Shown here: positions 26,281 through 32,925 of the stretch, piece by piece
Numbering within the stretch: position 1 is the stretch's first letter
How the letters are laid out: the number at the start of each line of letters is the position of its first letter
Assembly (NCBI GenBank): GCA_016794145.1
Contig: JAEUKP010000003.1
Location: 1-32,925 of the forward strand
From: Alphaproteobacteria bacterium
Lineage (GTDB): Bacteria > Pseudomonadota > Alphaproteobacteria > Micavibrionales > Micavibrionaceae
Reading direction: 5' to 3'
DNA: 32,925 nucleotides
The notes under the pieces: model-generated
What the model was told of the DNA's origin: nothing
Seen by the model: the letters and a program-made list of their open reading frames with translations, nothing else
Database searches by the model: none
Program-made: the position numbers and the translations under genes

Positions 26281-27116
26281 TTCGGAACAACATCTCTAAA
26301 AATTCCATAGATAGCGCCACAAAGGCTGCCAACAAGGGTCAAGAGAACAAAAGTGAGCGGGGCATTAGGAATAACAGGAGAAGGTGTTGAAGAAGCCTCT
26401 TCAACGACATTCACCGCATAGGGTGTCTCAAGAGATAGCAGCATGCGGCGACGTTCTTCTGACATAAGAAGTTGCGCCAATGCTTGGCGATGATCCGGGT
26501 TTAGAGTTTTTGCGAATTCTGTTTTTAACCATTCAATTTTCGTTTCCGTTTCAGCCTTTATAGATGTCCTGATAATCTGGTCATCTGCCTTACGAAGCAT
26601 GATTAAGAGTTTTGCCGCGAATTCAGGGTCAGGATGACGATAGGTAATTTTACGACTGGGCGTTGCACCGATTGGTTCTATCTGGATATGATGATAGAGA
26701 TAAACGGACAAATCTTCTGGCGATTTAATCCTGTTTGATAGACCACGCCATAAACTATCTTCAGAGATTTTGTCGACCATGTGATCCATTTTGAAAATCA
26801 GAGCAGAGACAGCAGCCCCACGGAGACTTTGCTCAAAACGAATAAATTCCGGGCGACCGGTTGGGATATGGGCCTCAACATTTGGTGCATAGACGAACAC
26901 ACCCTCAACAAACGAGTCTGTTCGGGAATCATGGGATGGCGGTGCAACGATCATTGTTGCCTGATAGTGTGGTTTCAGAGATAGGGTTAACAGAAAAGCA
27001 AAAAGAAGTCCTATCACTGTGCCGTAGAACATAAATCGACGATTTTTCCAAATTCGCGCAATGAGCTGTGGAAAATTTTCAGAGGATTCAGAGGATAAAG
27101 GAAAATGTGGATCCAT
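26277..27116 (-). CDS. Wzz-like polysaccharide chain-length determinant
   Basis: The product is 279 residues. One membrane segment near residue 30 (FMFYGTVIGLLFAFLLTLSL) and another near the C-terminus (APLTFVLLTLVGSLCGAIYG) flank a periplasmic domain, the Wzz topology. The second segment is preceded by the Pro-rich PSPVIPNAPL and followed by FRDVVPK. The periplasmic part contains IKAETETKIEWLKTEFAKTL, predicted helical. No tyrosine-kinase domain is attached. It would control O-antigen or capsule length together with the polymerase in the same block. It is 21 nt downstream of the GT1 gene. Confidence 0.8.
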   Translation of the reverse strand: MDPHFPLSSESSENFPQLIARIWKNRRFMFYGTVIGLLFAFLLTLSLKPHYQATMIVAPPSHDSRTDSFVEGVFVYAPNVEAHIPTGRPEFIRFEQSLRGAAVSALIFKMDHMVDKISEDSLWRGLSNRIKSPEDLSVYLYHHIQIEPIGATPSRKITYRHPDPEFAAKLLIMLRKADDQIIRTSIKAETETKIEWLKTEFAKTLNPDHRQALAQLLMSEERRRMLLSLETPYAVNVVEEASSTPSPVIPNAPLTFVLLTLVGSLCGAIYGIFRDVVPK

Positions 27117-27137
27117 TCCTTCTTATAACAAAAGAAT

Positions 27138-28457
27138 TCAAGCAACACGAGAGCGAATGGTTTCCCGCGCCCCTTTTATCCATGAGGAAAAAGAATTCGC
27201 AGGCATAAATTCCTGGCTTGCCTTTAATGCCCCATTCTGTGCGGCAAACCAGACATTTCCATCATTACGGAATTTCAGTATTTCTTGTGCAAGTTTTTTA
27301 TGCTGTCCTTGTGGAACGACGGTGCCAGCACCGAATTCATGAATCACTTTTGCAGCTTCACTATTTTCAGGTCCGATAAAGAGGCAAGGCCGGCCTGCCG
27401 CGAGCGCAGCGTAGAGTTTTGAAGGGACCAGCATCCCCAGAACCTCATGTTTCATACTGATTAAATGGAGATCTCCACCTTCCATAAGGTCTTTTAGGCG
27501 GGAAAGAGGCTGGAAGGGCAGTAAACGGATATTATCAAGCGATCTTTTGGACCTGACTTGTGCGACGTGTTCGAAGCCAGCACCTTCCCCGACAAACACA
27601 AATTCTATTTCAGGGTTTGTTTCCTGGAGCAATGCTGCGGCTTCAATGATTGTTGAAACCGGATGGGCTTTCCCAAGGTTCCCAGAGTAAAGAACCCGGA
27701 ATTTGGGAGATTCATCCAAGAAGAATGGTCGGGAATTAAAAATATCACGACCAGATAGAATAGCTTTTGGTTTAGAATTTTGGTTATTTTGGGGCTGAGA
27801 TACAAGGGCTTTGGACTGCAGAGTTTTGGATTGCAGGGCTTGCGATGGGGCAGGCTTCGCAATTCGTTTTTTTGCAGCAGGTGTCAATTCGAAATCCGGC
27901 CAGTTCGGAATAATCGAAACTTTCGCCATATCAAAGCCCGTATGGGCAAGGTGGCGGGCCATACACCGGCCAATCACAACAACACGGTCACATGATTTCA
28001 TGGATCTTCTTGTAATTTTACGCAAAAGATCCATCACCCAGTCCGGAAGATTCATACCCAAAGCCGGTAAAATATCAGGATATAAATCCTGGCACCAATG
28101 AATATGGGATGATTTTTTCCACCGGGCTACGATTCTGCCTAAAGCGACCAGCAAAGGGGGGTCTGTCAAAGTAACGACCATGCGGTGTTTTGGCATATTA
28201 AGGGCAGCCCAAAGCAATTTCATCCAAATCAAGCTATAGAGCTTGAGGCTTTTGCCCGGTTTGGCAGCAATTTTTTTAACCCTGACGGCACCATCCATCA
28301 TTTCATCGGATATAGCCCCTGTCGTCAGAACAGTCACAGACCACCCATCTCTCGAAAATGCTTGGGCCAGATCCCTTAACACACGACCCGTCGCGCCTTT
28401 CCCAGGGGGATAGGTTCTATTAATGAACAGAACAGTTGGTTTCTGCATTTTTTGCAT
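27138..28457 (-). CDS. Family 1 glycosyltransferase (WbuB-like) with inserted repeat
   Basis: The product is 439 residues from ATG 28457; an ATG at 28448 is an alternative and no strong ribosome-binding site marks either. The GT-B fold shows VLFINRTYPPGKGATGRVLR at the N-terminus, HWCQDLYPDILPALGM, then KFRVLYSGNLGKAHPVSTII and EFVFVGEGAGF, MLVPSKLYAALAAGRPCLFI in the C-terminal half. Between the halves, near residues 205-240, a low-complexity stretch with repeated LQSK(T/A) occurs that is not part of the fold. It probably transfers an amino-sugar during repeat-unit synthesis. Confidence 0.88.
   Translation of the reverse strand: MQKMQKPTVLFINRTYPPGKGATGRVLRDLAQAFSRDGWSVTVLTTGAISDEMMDGAVRVKKIAAKPGKSLKLYSLIWMKLLWAALNMPKHRMVVTLTDPPLLVALGRIVARWKKSSHIHWCQDLYPDILPALGMNLPDWVMDLLRKITRRSMKSCDRVVVIGRCMARHLAHTGFDMAKVSIIPNWPDFELTPAAKKRIAKPAPSQALQSKTLQSKALVSQPQNNQNSKPKAILSGRDIFNSRPFFLDESPKFRVLYSGNLGKAHPVSTIIEAAALLQETNPEIEFVFVGEGAGFEHVAQVRSKRSLDNIRLLPFQPLSRLKDLMEGGDLHLISMKHEVLGMLVPSKLYAALAAGRPCLFIGPENSEAAKVIHEFGAGTVVPQGQHKKLAQEILKFRNDGNVWFAAQNGALKASQEFMPANSFSSWIKGARETIRSRVA
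27802..27850. repeat. 15-bp tandem repeat in the GT1 gene
   Basis: On the minus strand near-identical 15-base units encode ALQSK, TLQSK and ALVSQ. Units differ by one to three bases each. The repeat lies in the linker between the two Rossmann-like domains of the glycosyltransferase and keeps the frame. Confidence 0.6.
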
Positions 28458-28506
28458 TTTTATGGTTCTACATTTTCGAAGGTGATGACCAAGACTATGA
28501 CACAAG

Positions 28507-29739
28507 TTAGTTGATTTTTTCAAGTTTTCTAATTGGAAAAATAAAAAATAGCAACAATATCAATCCAAAACCAAGAGATTTGTAACTTGCGTACAGAAAA
28601 ACAGAAATGAGAAGAGGAAAAATTCCAGCCCCTATGAGTATCAAACGCTGGTGTGTTAAGTTGATGCTTGTTAGGTCTGGTGGAATGGTTTTTCTATTTT
28701 CCGTGATAAAAATACATTTCAAAGTTCTTATAACGGGTATGATGATTGTAACAAGCATTCCAATCGTTCCGATGACCCCTGTTTTTAAAAGAAAAGATGA
28801 AATAAGAGAGTGAGTATAATTGACACTTAAGCCTCCGACCGCAGGGTTTTCTATCCGCCCCCCCCATCCTTCTCCTAAAAGCATAGTTTTCCAGCTATCT
28901 GATAAAATTGTGGTGACGACGGACCATTCTTGACCCCGCGCATTCAGCCCTACAATGTTTGTTTTCTCCCAAAGAAGAAATAAAAGGGGATCTAAAATCG
29001 GGGACAGGGCAAGCCCGAAGGCAAGGGCGGATAAGATAAGAATCGCTCCTGATCTTGGATTATGATAGGTTACATAACAGATCCCGATCACGATATAGGC
29101 AAATACAGCGCCAATGCCTGCCCGTTGTGTCATAAGTCCCATCGCCATAATAGGCAGAATAGCAATCAGCGCAATAGAAAGGCCTTTTAATCGGTCCATT
29201 CGAGAGGATGGATTTAAAAGGAAATATCCCGCTTGGCCAATACAATATAGGGCGGAAAACAGAACTTCCGGGCTATTTGCAAGATATAATAAATCTGCTG
29301 GAGGTCCTTGCCCCCATAAAGAGGGGATCAGGAGTATCTTTTGGTAGGATAGAATCGTGCGGATAGAAAAGAGCAAGCCAATCCCCGTGAGAGCCTTCAA
29401 GAATTTCTGTGGCTTAAAAAAGGCAATCCACCCAAGGAACAGCGGCATCATCACATAGAAGAACGAGATCATATCCCGGATCATATCCCCTAAATTATGC
29501 CCGTTGATAAGGCCAAGAAGTGTTGGAATGATTAACCCGTAACAGAAAATAGCCCAAGGAAGATAAAAAGATGAAGTTTGAAGATCCCTAAAGTGCACCC
29601 GGAACGACAAGAATAGTAAGAGTGCAACAAGAGCTTCGGAAATACCGACCGCATCAGGTGTTGGTGAGCTGAAGCATCCATAAATGATCATTCCTATGTA
29701 AAGTGCATAAGATTGAATGGATGGAGTCAAGAGTGTCAT
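28507..29739 (-). CDS. O-antigen ligase / polymerase-like membrane protein
   Basis: The product is 410 residues with about ten to twelve hydrophobic segments, for example LYIGMIIYGCFSS and GAILILSALAFGLALSPIL. The diagnostic region is the long loop after mid-protein: TMLLGEGWGGRIENPAVGGL, then NYTHSLISSFLLKTGVIGTI, which matches the O-antigen ligase family (WaaL or Wzy). Either ligase or polymerase function is possible; the sequence does not decide. Its start overlaps the TauE/SafE gene by 4 nt, and its end lies 50 nt ahead of the GT1 start. Confidence 0.85.
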   Translation of the reverse strand: MTLLTPSIQSYALYIGMIIYGCFSSPTPDAVGISEALVALLLFLSFRVHFRDLQTSSFYLPWAIFCYGLIIPTLLGLINGHNLGDMIRDMISFFYVMMPLFLGWIAFFKPQKFLKALTGIGLLFSIRTILSYQKILLIPSLWGQGPPADLLYLANSPEVLFSALYCIGQAGYFLLNPSSRMDRLKGLSIALIAILPIMAMGLMTQRAGIGAVFAYIVIGICYVTYHNPRSGAILILSALAFGLALSPILDPLLFLLWEKTNIVGLNARGQEWSVVTTILSDSWKTMLLGEGWGGRIENPAVGGLSVNYTHSLISSFLLKTGVIGTIGMLVTIIIPVIRTLKCIFITENRKTIPPDLTSINLTHQRLILIGAGIFPLLISVFLYASYKSLGFGLILLLFFIFPIRKLEKIN

Positions 29740-30536
29740 ATAACCTCAGAAAGCATTTTCAAAGCAACAAGCATAAGAAGTGTAGAAAATAGGATCCTTA
29801 GTTTTGCAACAGGCATTGCATGGCTTATCTTCACGCCGATCGGGGCCATCACAACGCTAATCGGAACGATCATCAGAACGGCAAGAAGATCAACATATTT
29901 TGGGCCCTGATAGGCAGTCCATGCATAACTGAATGTAGCGACAAAGGCAACAATTGCGCCAAGAACAGACCCTGTTGCGATTGCTGTTCTAAGTGGAATT
30001 CCTGCACGGTTCAAATAGGGGACGTTCAAAACGGCGCCTCCTATCCCTAAGAAGGTCGCAAGAATTCCAAACAGGGTTGAGAAGGGTAGAACCCACTTGA
30101 TTTGTGTCAGGAAGGGAAAGGATCTACTGGTTTCTTTCCGGAAGATCATCGAGCAGGCAATTAAGGTTAGTCCAACAGAGAAAATAACCTTAATAATTTC
30201 ACCATCTATTTTAGAAACCATCGAAACCCCGATTGTAACCCCGATGACAAGGCCTGGTGCCATCTTTTGAATCAATTCCCAATCAACAGCTTTTCGTTTG
30301 ATTTGTGCCCAAGATGATGAAAGTGTTGTTGGAAGAATAATAGCCATAGAGGTTGCCAATGCGACATGAATCAGGAAATTGTCATTAGGTGTGTTTAAAT
30401 CCGAATGCCCCAATAGGTAATAAAGCCCGGGAACAAGGATCAGCCCCCCACCGATCCCCAAAAGACCAGCACTGATTCCTACAATGGCCCCCAGAAGAAG
30501 GAAGCCAGGCAAAACAAAAAGTAATTCTGATCCCAT
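29736..30536 (-). CDS. TauE/SafE family permease (probable sulfite/organosulfonate exporter)
   Basis: The product is 266 residues with about eight membrane segments. The family motif is GAIVGISAGLLGIGGGLILV near residues 17-36 and the symmetric second copy is FSTLFGILATFLGIGGAVLN. TauE/SafE proteins export sulfite, sulfonates or related anions across the inner membrane; substrate cannot be read from the sequence. Its start codon follows an AGAGAG motif. It is first in the tightly packed block leading to the O-antigen ligase gene, which is an unusual partner. Confidence 0.88.
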   Translation of the reverse strand: MGSELLFVLPGFLLLGAIVGISAGLLGIGGGLILVPGLYYLLGHSDLNTPNDNFLIHVALATSMAIILPTTLSSSWAQIKRKAVDWELIQKMAPGLVIGVTIGVSMVSKIDGEIIKVIFSVGLTLIACSMIFRKETSRSFPFLTQIKWVLPFSTLFGILATFLGIGGAVLNVPYLNRAGIPLRTAIATGSVLGAIVAFVATFSYAWTAYQGPKYVDLLAVLMIVPISVVMAPIGVKISHAMPVAKLRILFSTLLMLVALKMLSEVI

Positions 30537-30661
30537 GATACTCTCTTTTTGATGTCATGGGATCATACAGAATTTTGGGTAAAGGAAAAACAAATTCTGT
30601 CAATTGATGATACGCCCGACCAGATCAGGTGGGCTGCCAACATAAAATCGCTGCAAAAGTC

Positions 30662-31549
30662 TTATTGTGTTTTCCAAACAGCGCTATTACTGCTACCAAG
30701 CGATGCCAACAAGGTTCCGTTCGTAAGACCTTCTGAGATCCTTGGCATAGCAGTTGAAATATTTGAGATGGTTCCTGTCCCAAGGGTTGATGCTGCATTT
30801 GATACGGCACTTGACCCAGCTGATACAAGTTTCGATCCCGCAGTCCCTGTGAGTGATTGTAGGCCATTGCTTGCTAATAAATCTTTAGCGGCTGTTGTGG
30901 CAGCATTGGTGGCTGATTGCATGGCATTATTTGCTAAATTTTTACCAGCGCTGGTGAGGGCTCCAACTGCGGCATCTTGGGCTTGTTTTGCAATTTGTTC
31001 TGGAGTCATTGTCCCAGTCAACAGGCTGCCCGCGAGGCTTCCCAAACCACCTGTGAGCAGGTTTGAGGCTCCAGCGCCGAGGGTGCCTCCTAAAGTTCCA
31101 GAAATTTCAGCCGCAGCAGATGTCAAGGCAGTGTTGGCCAAGTTTGTGGCGGCTCCGATGGCCGCATTGGTGGCCGCAGTTTTTGCAGCACTTGTGGCAT
31201 TCTGGGCGACTTGTCCAACGGTTGTAGGGCTTTTGACAAGATCGACGAGGGAGTTTCCAGTAATGCCTGATGCGCCCAAAGCGTTGGAAAGCGGTGCAAG
31301 AGTGGTTCCCCCGAGGGCTGTCGTGGCTTGGGTCACAAGACTGTTAGCGGCTGTCGTGGCGGCTCCGATGGCCGCATTTGTGGCCGCAGTTTTTGCGGCA
31401 GTTTCTGCTTTTTGGGCCAATTTAGAGGCCGTTGAATTCACAAGAGAAGAGGATTGAGATGCAAATCCAGAGAGGGGATTGAGTGTTAAAGCCAGGACAG
31501 AAAATAAAGAAACCTGTAAAGACTTTTGGAAAAATTTTTTCATAACCAT
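30662..31549 (-). CDS. Exported Ala/Thr/Ser-rich protein with threefold internal repeat
   Basis: The product is 295 residues from ATG 31549, chosen because GAGGA lies 8 nt upstream; ATG 31567 would add six residues. The first about 30 residues form a Sec signal peptide (KKFFQKSLQVSLFSVLALTL), probably cut after GFAS. The rest is low in charge and aromatic residues. Three degenerate units of about 70 residues begin KLAQKAETAAKTAATNAAIG, QVAQNATSAAKTAATNAAIG and QIAKQAQDAAVGALTSAGKN; each continues with Leu/Gly/Ser-rich sequence. A 41-bp DNA repeat with one mismatch underlies the first two. It probably forms helical or coiled structures outside the cytoplasm. I do not recognise a family; function unknown. 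Confidence 0.8.
   Translation of the reverse strand: MVMKKFFQKSLQVSLFSVLALTLNPLSGFASQSSSLVNSTASKLAQKAETAAKTAATNAAIGAATTAANSLVTQATTALGGTTLAPLSNALGASGITGNSLVDLVKSPTTVGQVAQNATSAAKTAATNAAIGAATNLANTALTSAAAEISGTLGGTLGAGASNLLTGGLGSLAGSLLTGTMTPEQIAKQAQDAAVGALTSAGKNLANNAMQSATNAATTAAKDLLASNGLQSLTGTAGSKLVSAGSSAVSNAASTLGTGTISNISTAMPRISEGLTNGTLLASLGSSNSAVWKTQ
31146..31186. repeat. 41-bp direct repeat, copy 1
   Basis: The segment beginning GTGGCGGCTCCGATGGCCGC recurs at 31356-31396 with one base difference, 210 bp apart. It encodes, on the minus strand, AKTAATNAAIGAAT in the second repeat unit of the exported protein. Confidence 0.9.
31356..31396. repeat. 41-bp direct repeat, copy 2
   Basis: Partner of the segment at 31146-31186. 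It encodes the same stretch in the first repeat unit of the exported protein, consistent with a recent in-frame duplication of 70 codons or gene conversion between units. Confidence 0.9.
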
Positions 31550-31567
31550 AATACAAATCCTCTTCAT

Positions 31568-31871
31568 TGATCTAACCCGTCATTCTTAGGAACAAGAATC
31601 TCATAAAAAGATTAATAATTATGTAATTAAATAAAATTTTATCTATATTCTTACGTTTTTTGTTAGCTGATACACAAAGATGAAAAATGGCGAATAAGGG
31701 GGTAAAATGAGGGGGTAAAATGAGAATCTAAAATTTCCTCGAAAGTCAGGTTTTAAAGCATCCTTTTTAAGGTAATTTTAATAATTTGAAAGCATTATAG
31801 AAAACAATCAGGTGTTATTGAATAATGGAACCCTGTTATAACTATAAGAAAAAGTAAAAACGAGGTGTATT
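31568..31871. other. AT-rich intergenic region between two unrecognised genes
   Basis: This divergent spacer is very AT-rich and I see no gene or RNA in it. It holds a perfect 13-bp tandem duplication (31698-31723) and, near the right end, TATAAC (31837-31842) and TATAAG (31843-31848), which could be -10 boxes for the gene at 31872; no good -35 box is spaced correctly. No terminator is seen. Confidence 0.5.
31698..31723. repeat. Perfect 13-bp tandem duplication
   Basis: GGGGGTAAAATGA occurs twice head to tail. It lies in the divergent region between the exported repeat protein and the 230-residue hypothetical gene; a paired activator or repressor site is possible, as is simple slippage. Confidence 0.7.
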
Positions 31872-32564
31872 ATGAACGTCAATATCAAAGAATTTATAGC
31901 TGAATCCGGTCTGGATGAGCCGTTTTATCCAGGTAAGCGTCTTATTAAGCTTTGCCCACAGCCTGGTGAGTATAAAAGCCACTGCGTTGTTTATGATTGG
32001 CGCAATCCCAAATTGATCAGGATAGAAATCAAGGCGGGGTTAAGTGGGAGAGATATGCCCGCGAATGATCTGGTTCGCTATCCTGTCAGCTTTCAGGCCC
32101 CTAGTTTTATTGAGATTGACGTTCAAACAGGAGAGCTGAGGTCCGTTGAGGCTTTTCGGGAGGACGATGAGGAGGAAGGGGATGGCAGCTCGGGAAGTAA
32201 GGGAAAATCGGGCGGTGGAAAACGGCCCGCAAAAGAGAGCCCAAAGAAAAAATTCTTAAGCGAATCAATGGCATCTTTTGCCAGTGCCGTTGAGGGGGGC
32301 GTCCCTGAAAAAGGTCTTGTAACTCAAATTGTTATTATGGGCATGAAGATTGCTGAGTCGGCTTATGAATCTGTTGTTCATAAGTTCTCGACACAAATTC
32401 AGCATGCGAAGATTTCCACTTCTGAGCTGATGGCGGCTGCCGGGAAGCTGGTGACTAAATTTACGCCTCCGGCCTTTTTGAAACCAAAAGGAGATGAAAA
32501 TAAGGTTTACAAATATAATCGTGAGAAAAACGAGGTTATGTTCAGTGGTATGATGCCTGGTTAG
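31872..32564 (+). CDS. Hypothetical protein with charged linker, unrecognised
   Basis: The product is 230 residues; GAGGTG lies 6 nt before the ATG. Three parts can be seen. Residues 1-98 look like a beta-rich domain (YPGKRLIKLCPQPGEYKSHC, then VVYDWRNPKLIRIEIKAG and SFIEIDVQTGELRSVEAF). Residues 99-134 form an acidic then basic linker (EDDEEEGD, GSKGKSGGGKRPAKE, SPKKK). The remainder is largely helical (IVIMGMKIAESAYESVVHKF, then QIQHAKISTSELMAAAGKLV), ending KYNREKNEVMFSGMMPG. There is no signal peptide or membrane segment. It has its own strong terminator and stands alone between two other transcription units. I recognise no family. Confidence 0.75.
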   Translation: MNVNIKEFIAESGLDEPFYPGKRLIKLCPQPGEYKSHCVVYDWRNPKLIRIEIKAGLSGRDMPANDLVRYPVSFQAPSFIEIDVQTGELRSVEAFREDDEEEGDGSSGSKGKSGGGKRPAKESPKKKFLSESMASFASAVEGGVPEKGLVTQIVIMGMKIAESAYESVVHKFSTQIQHAKISTSELMAAAGKLVTKFTPPAFLKPKGDENKVYKYNREKNEVMFSGMMPG

Positions 32565-32608
32565 ATAAACACCGGATCTAAAGACTTTTGTTTTTTCTTT
32601 TTTCTTTG

Positions 32609-32634
32609 AACCTGCCCTCGGGCAGGTTTTTTTT
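32609..32634 (+). terminator. Rho-independent terminator after the 230-residue hypothetical gene
   Basis: AACCTGCC (32609-32616) pairs with GGCAGGTT (32621-32628) around a CTCG tetraloop, followed by a run of eight or more T residues starting inside the stem. It isolates the hypothetical gene from the following tuf. Confidence 0.92.
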
Positions 32635-32666
32635 GTGGCCTGAATTGAAAAAAAATTAAAATTCCG

Positions 32667-32695
32667 TTGACAGAAAGCTGTAAGTTTTCTAAATA
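32667..32695 (+). promoter_or_regulatory. Sigma-70-type promoter for the second tuf gene
   Basis: A perfect TTGACA (32667-32672) is followed after 17 bp by TAAATA (32690-32695); AATAAT two bases further would give 19 bp spacing. The start codon is about 90 nt downstream, leaving a leader of roughly 80 nt. It lies just beyond the preceding terminator, so this tuf copy is independently expressed. Confidence 0.7.
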
Positions 32696-32784
32696 ATCCG
32701 TGGTTTTGCGACCCCGGACTACAATTAAGGCTATTAAGTGGGCGCGAATTTTTTTTATTTATCAAAACAGAGGTTATTAAAAAA

Positions 32785-32925
32785 ATGTCCAAAGAGAAGT
32801 TTTTACGCGACAAGCCACATTGTAACATTGGGACGATTGGTCACGTTGACCATGGTAAGACGACACTGACAGCGGCGATCACGAGTGTGTTGGCGCAGGC
32901 TGGTGGAGCGACTGCTATGGCGTAT
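32785..32925 (+). CDS. tuf: Elongation factor Tu, N-terminal part (partial, second copy)
   Basis: The first 47 codons are visible: [20 protein letters not shown], then [17 protein letters not shown]. The P-loop GHVDHGKTT of the GTPase domain is intact. An AGAGG motif lies upstream of the ATG, at wide spacing. The gene runs off the end of the window. Many proteobacteria have two tuf copies, one in the str operon and one near tRNA-Trp, secE and nusG; whether those follow here cannot be seen. Confidence 0.97.
   Translation, partial: MSKEKFLRDKPHCNIGTIGHVDHGKTTLTAAITSVLAQAGGATAMAY

Noticed and set aside
30609..30645. Imperfect hairpin GCCCGACC...GGTGGGC downstream of the repeat protein
   Set aside because: No T tract follows on either strand and the stem has a mismatch, so I did not call a terminator.
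30549..31457. 302-codon open frame on the + strand opposite the exported repeat protein
   Set aside because: It lacks a ribosome-binding site and mirrors the Ala-rich minus-strand gene, whose signal peptide, repeats and ribosome-binding site make it the real one.

Overview
The window comes from the chromosome of a free-living-type, AT-leaning alphaproteobacterium. The evidence is the short adenylate kinase lacking the long LID insert, an omega subunit with a long acidic tail, the long form of orotate phosphoribosyltransferase with a TDGGS PRPP loop, an S1 of 568 residues, and a PAS gene paired with a chemoreceptor. A Rhodospirillales- or Micavibrio-like relative is an inference only. No tRNA, rRNA, CRISPR array or insertion sequence was recognised.

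Region 1 (1-10012, + strand) holds the 3' end of tuf followed by a classical S10-spc ribosomal operon: rpsJ, rplC, rplD, rplW, rplB, rpsS, rplV, rpsC, rplP, rpmC, rpsQ, rplN, rplX, rplE, rpsN, rpsH, rplF, rplR, rpsE, rpmD, rplO. A strong hairpin terminator ends it immediately after rplO, where secY would normally follow.

Region 2 (10013-14821, - strand) is the operon break. secY and adk are present but on the opposite strand, followed by a PhzF-family gene. rpsM, rpsK, rpoA and rplQ, which usually follow adk, are not here. Between the break and phzF lie a DUF1566-like gene, an orphan C-terminal coding fragment, and a decayed ornithine cyclodeaminase gene headed by a perfect 20-bp palindrome. 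A lipoprotein gene precedes secY.

Region 3 (14822-21183) mixes housekeeping and regulatory genes: a diguanylate cyclase, guaB, a conserved hypothetical with a 12-bp tandem repeat, an orphan winged-helix regulator, rpoZ, pyrE, nadK and a small membrane protein with an SmpA-like tail. guaB, pyrE and nadK cover purine, pyrimidine and NADP supply.

Region 4 (21184-25420) has a PAS gene overlapping a chemoreceptor gene (together like a split Aer), a small DUF2892 membrane protein and rpsA with its terminator.

Region 5 (25435-30536, - strand) is a tightly packed surface-polysaccharide block: TauE/SafE permease, O-antigen ligase/polymerase-like protein, GT1 glycosyltransferase, Wzz-like chain-length protein and GT2 glycosyltransferase. 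Two junctions overlap by 4 nt.

Region 6 (30662-32925) carries an exported Ala/Thr-rich protein with three degenerate repeats, an unrecognised 230-residue protein with a charged linker, and the start of a second tuf gene with its own promoter. The clearest structural oddity is the split spc operon. The best candidates for undescribed proteins are the repeat protein and the 230-residue protein.
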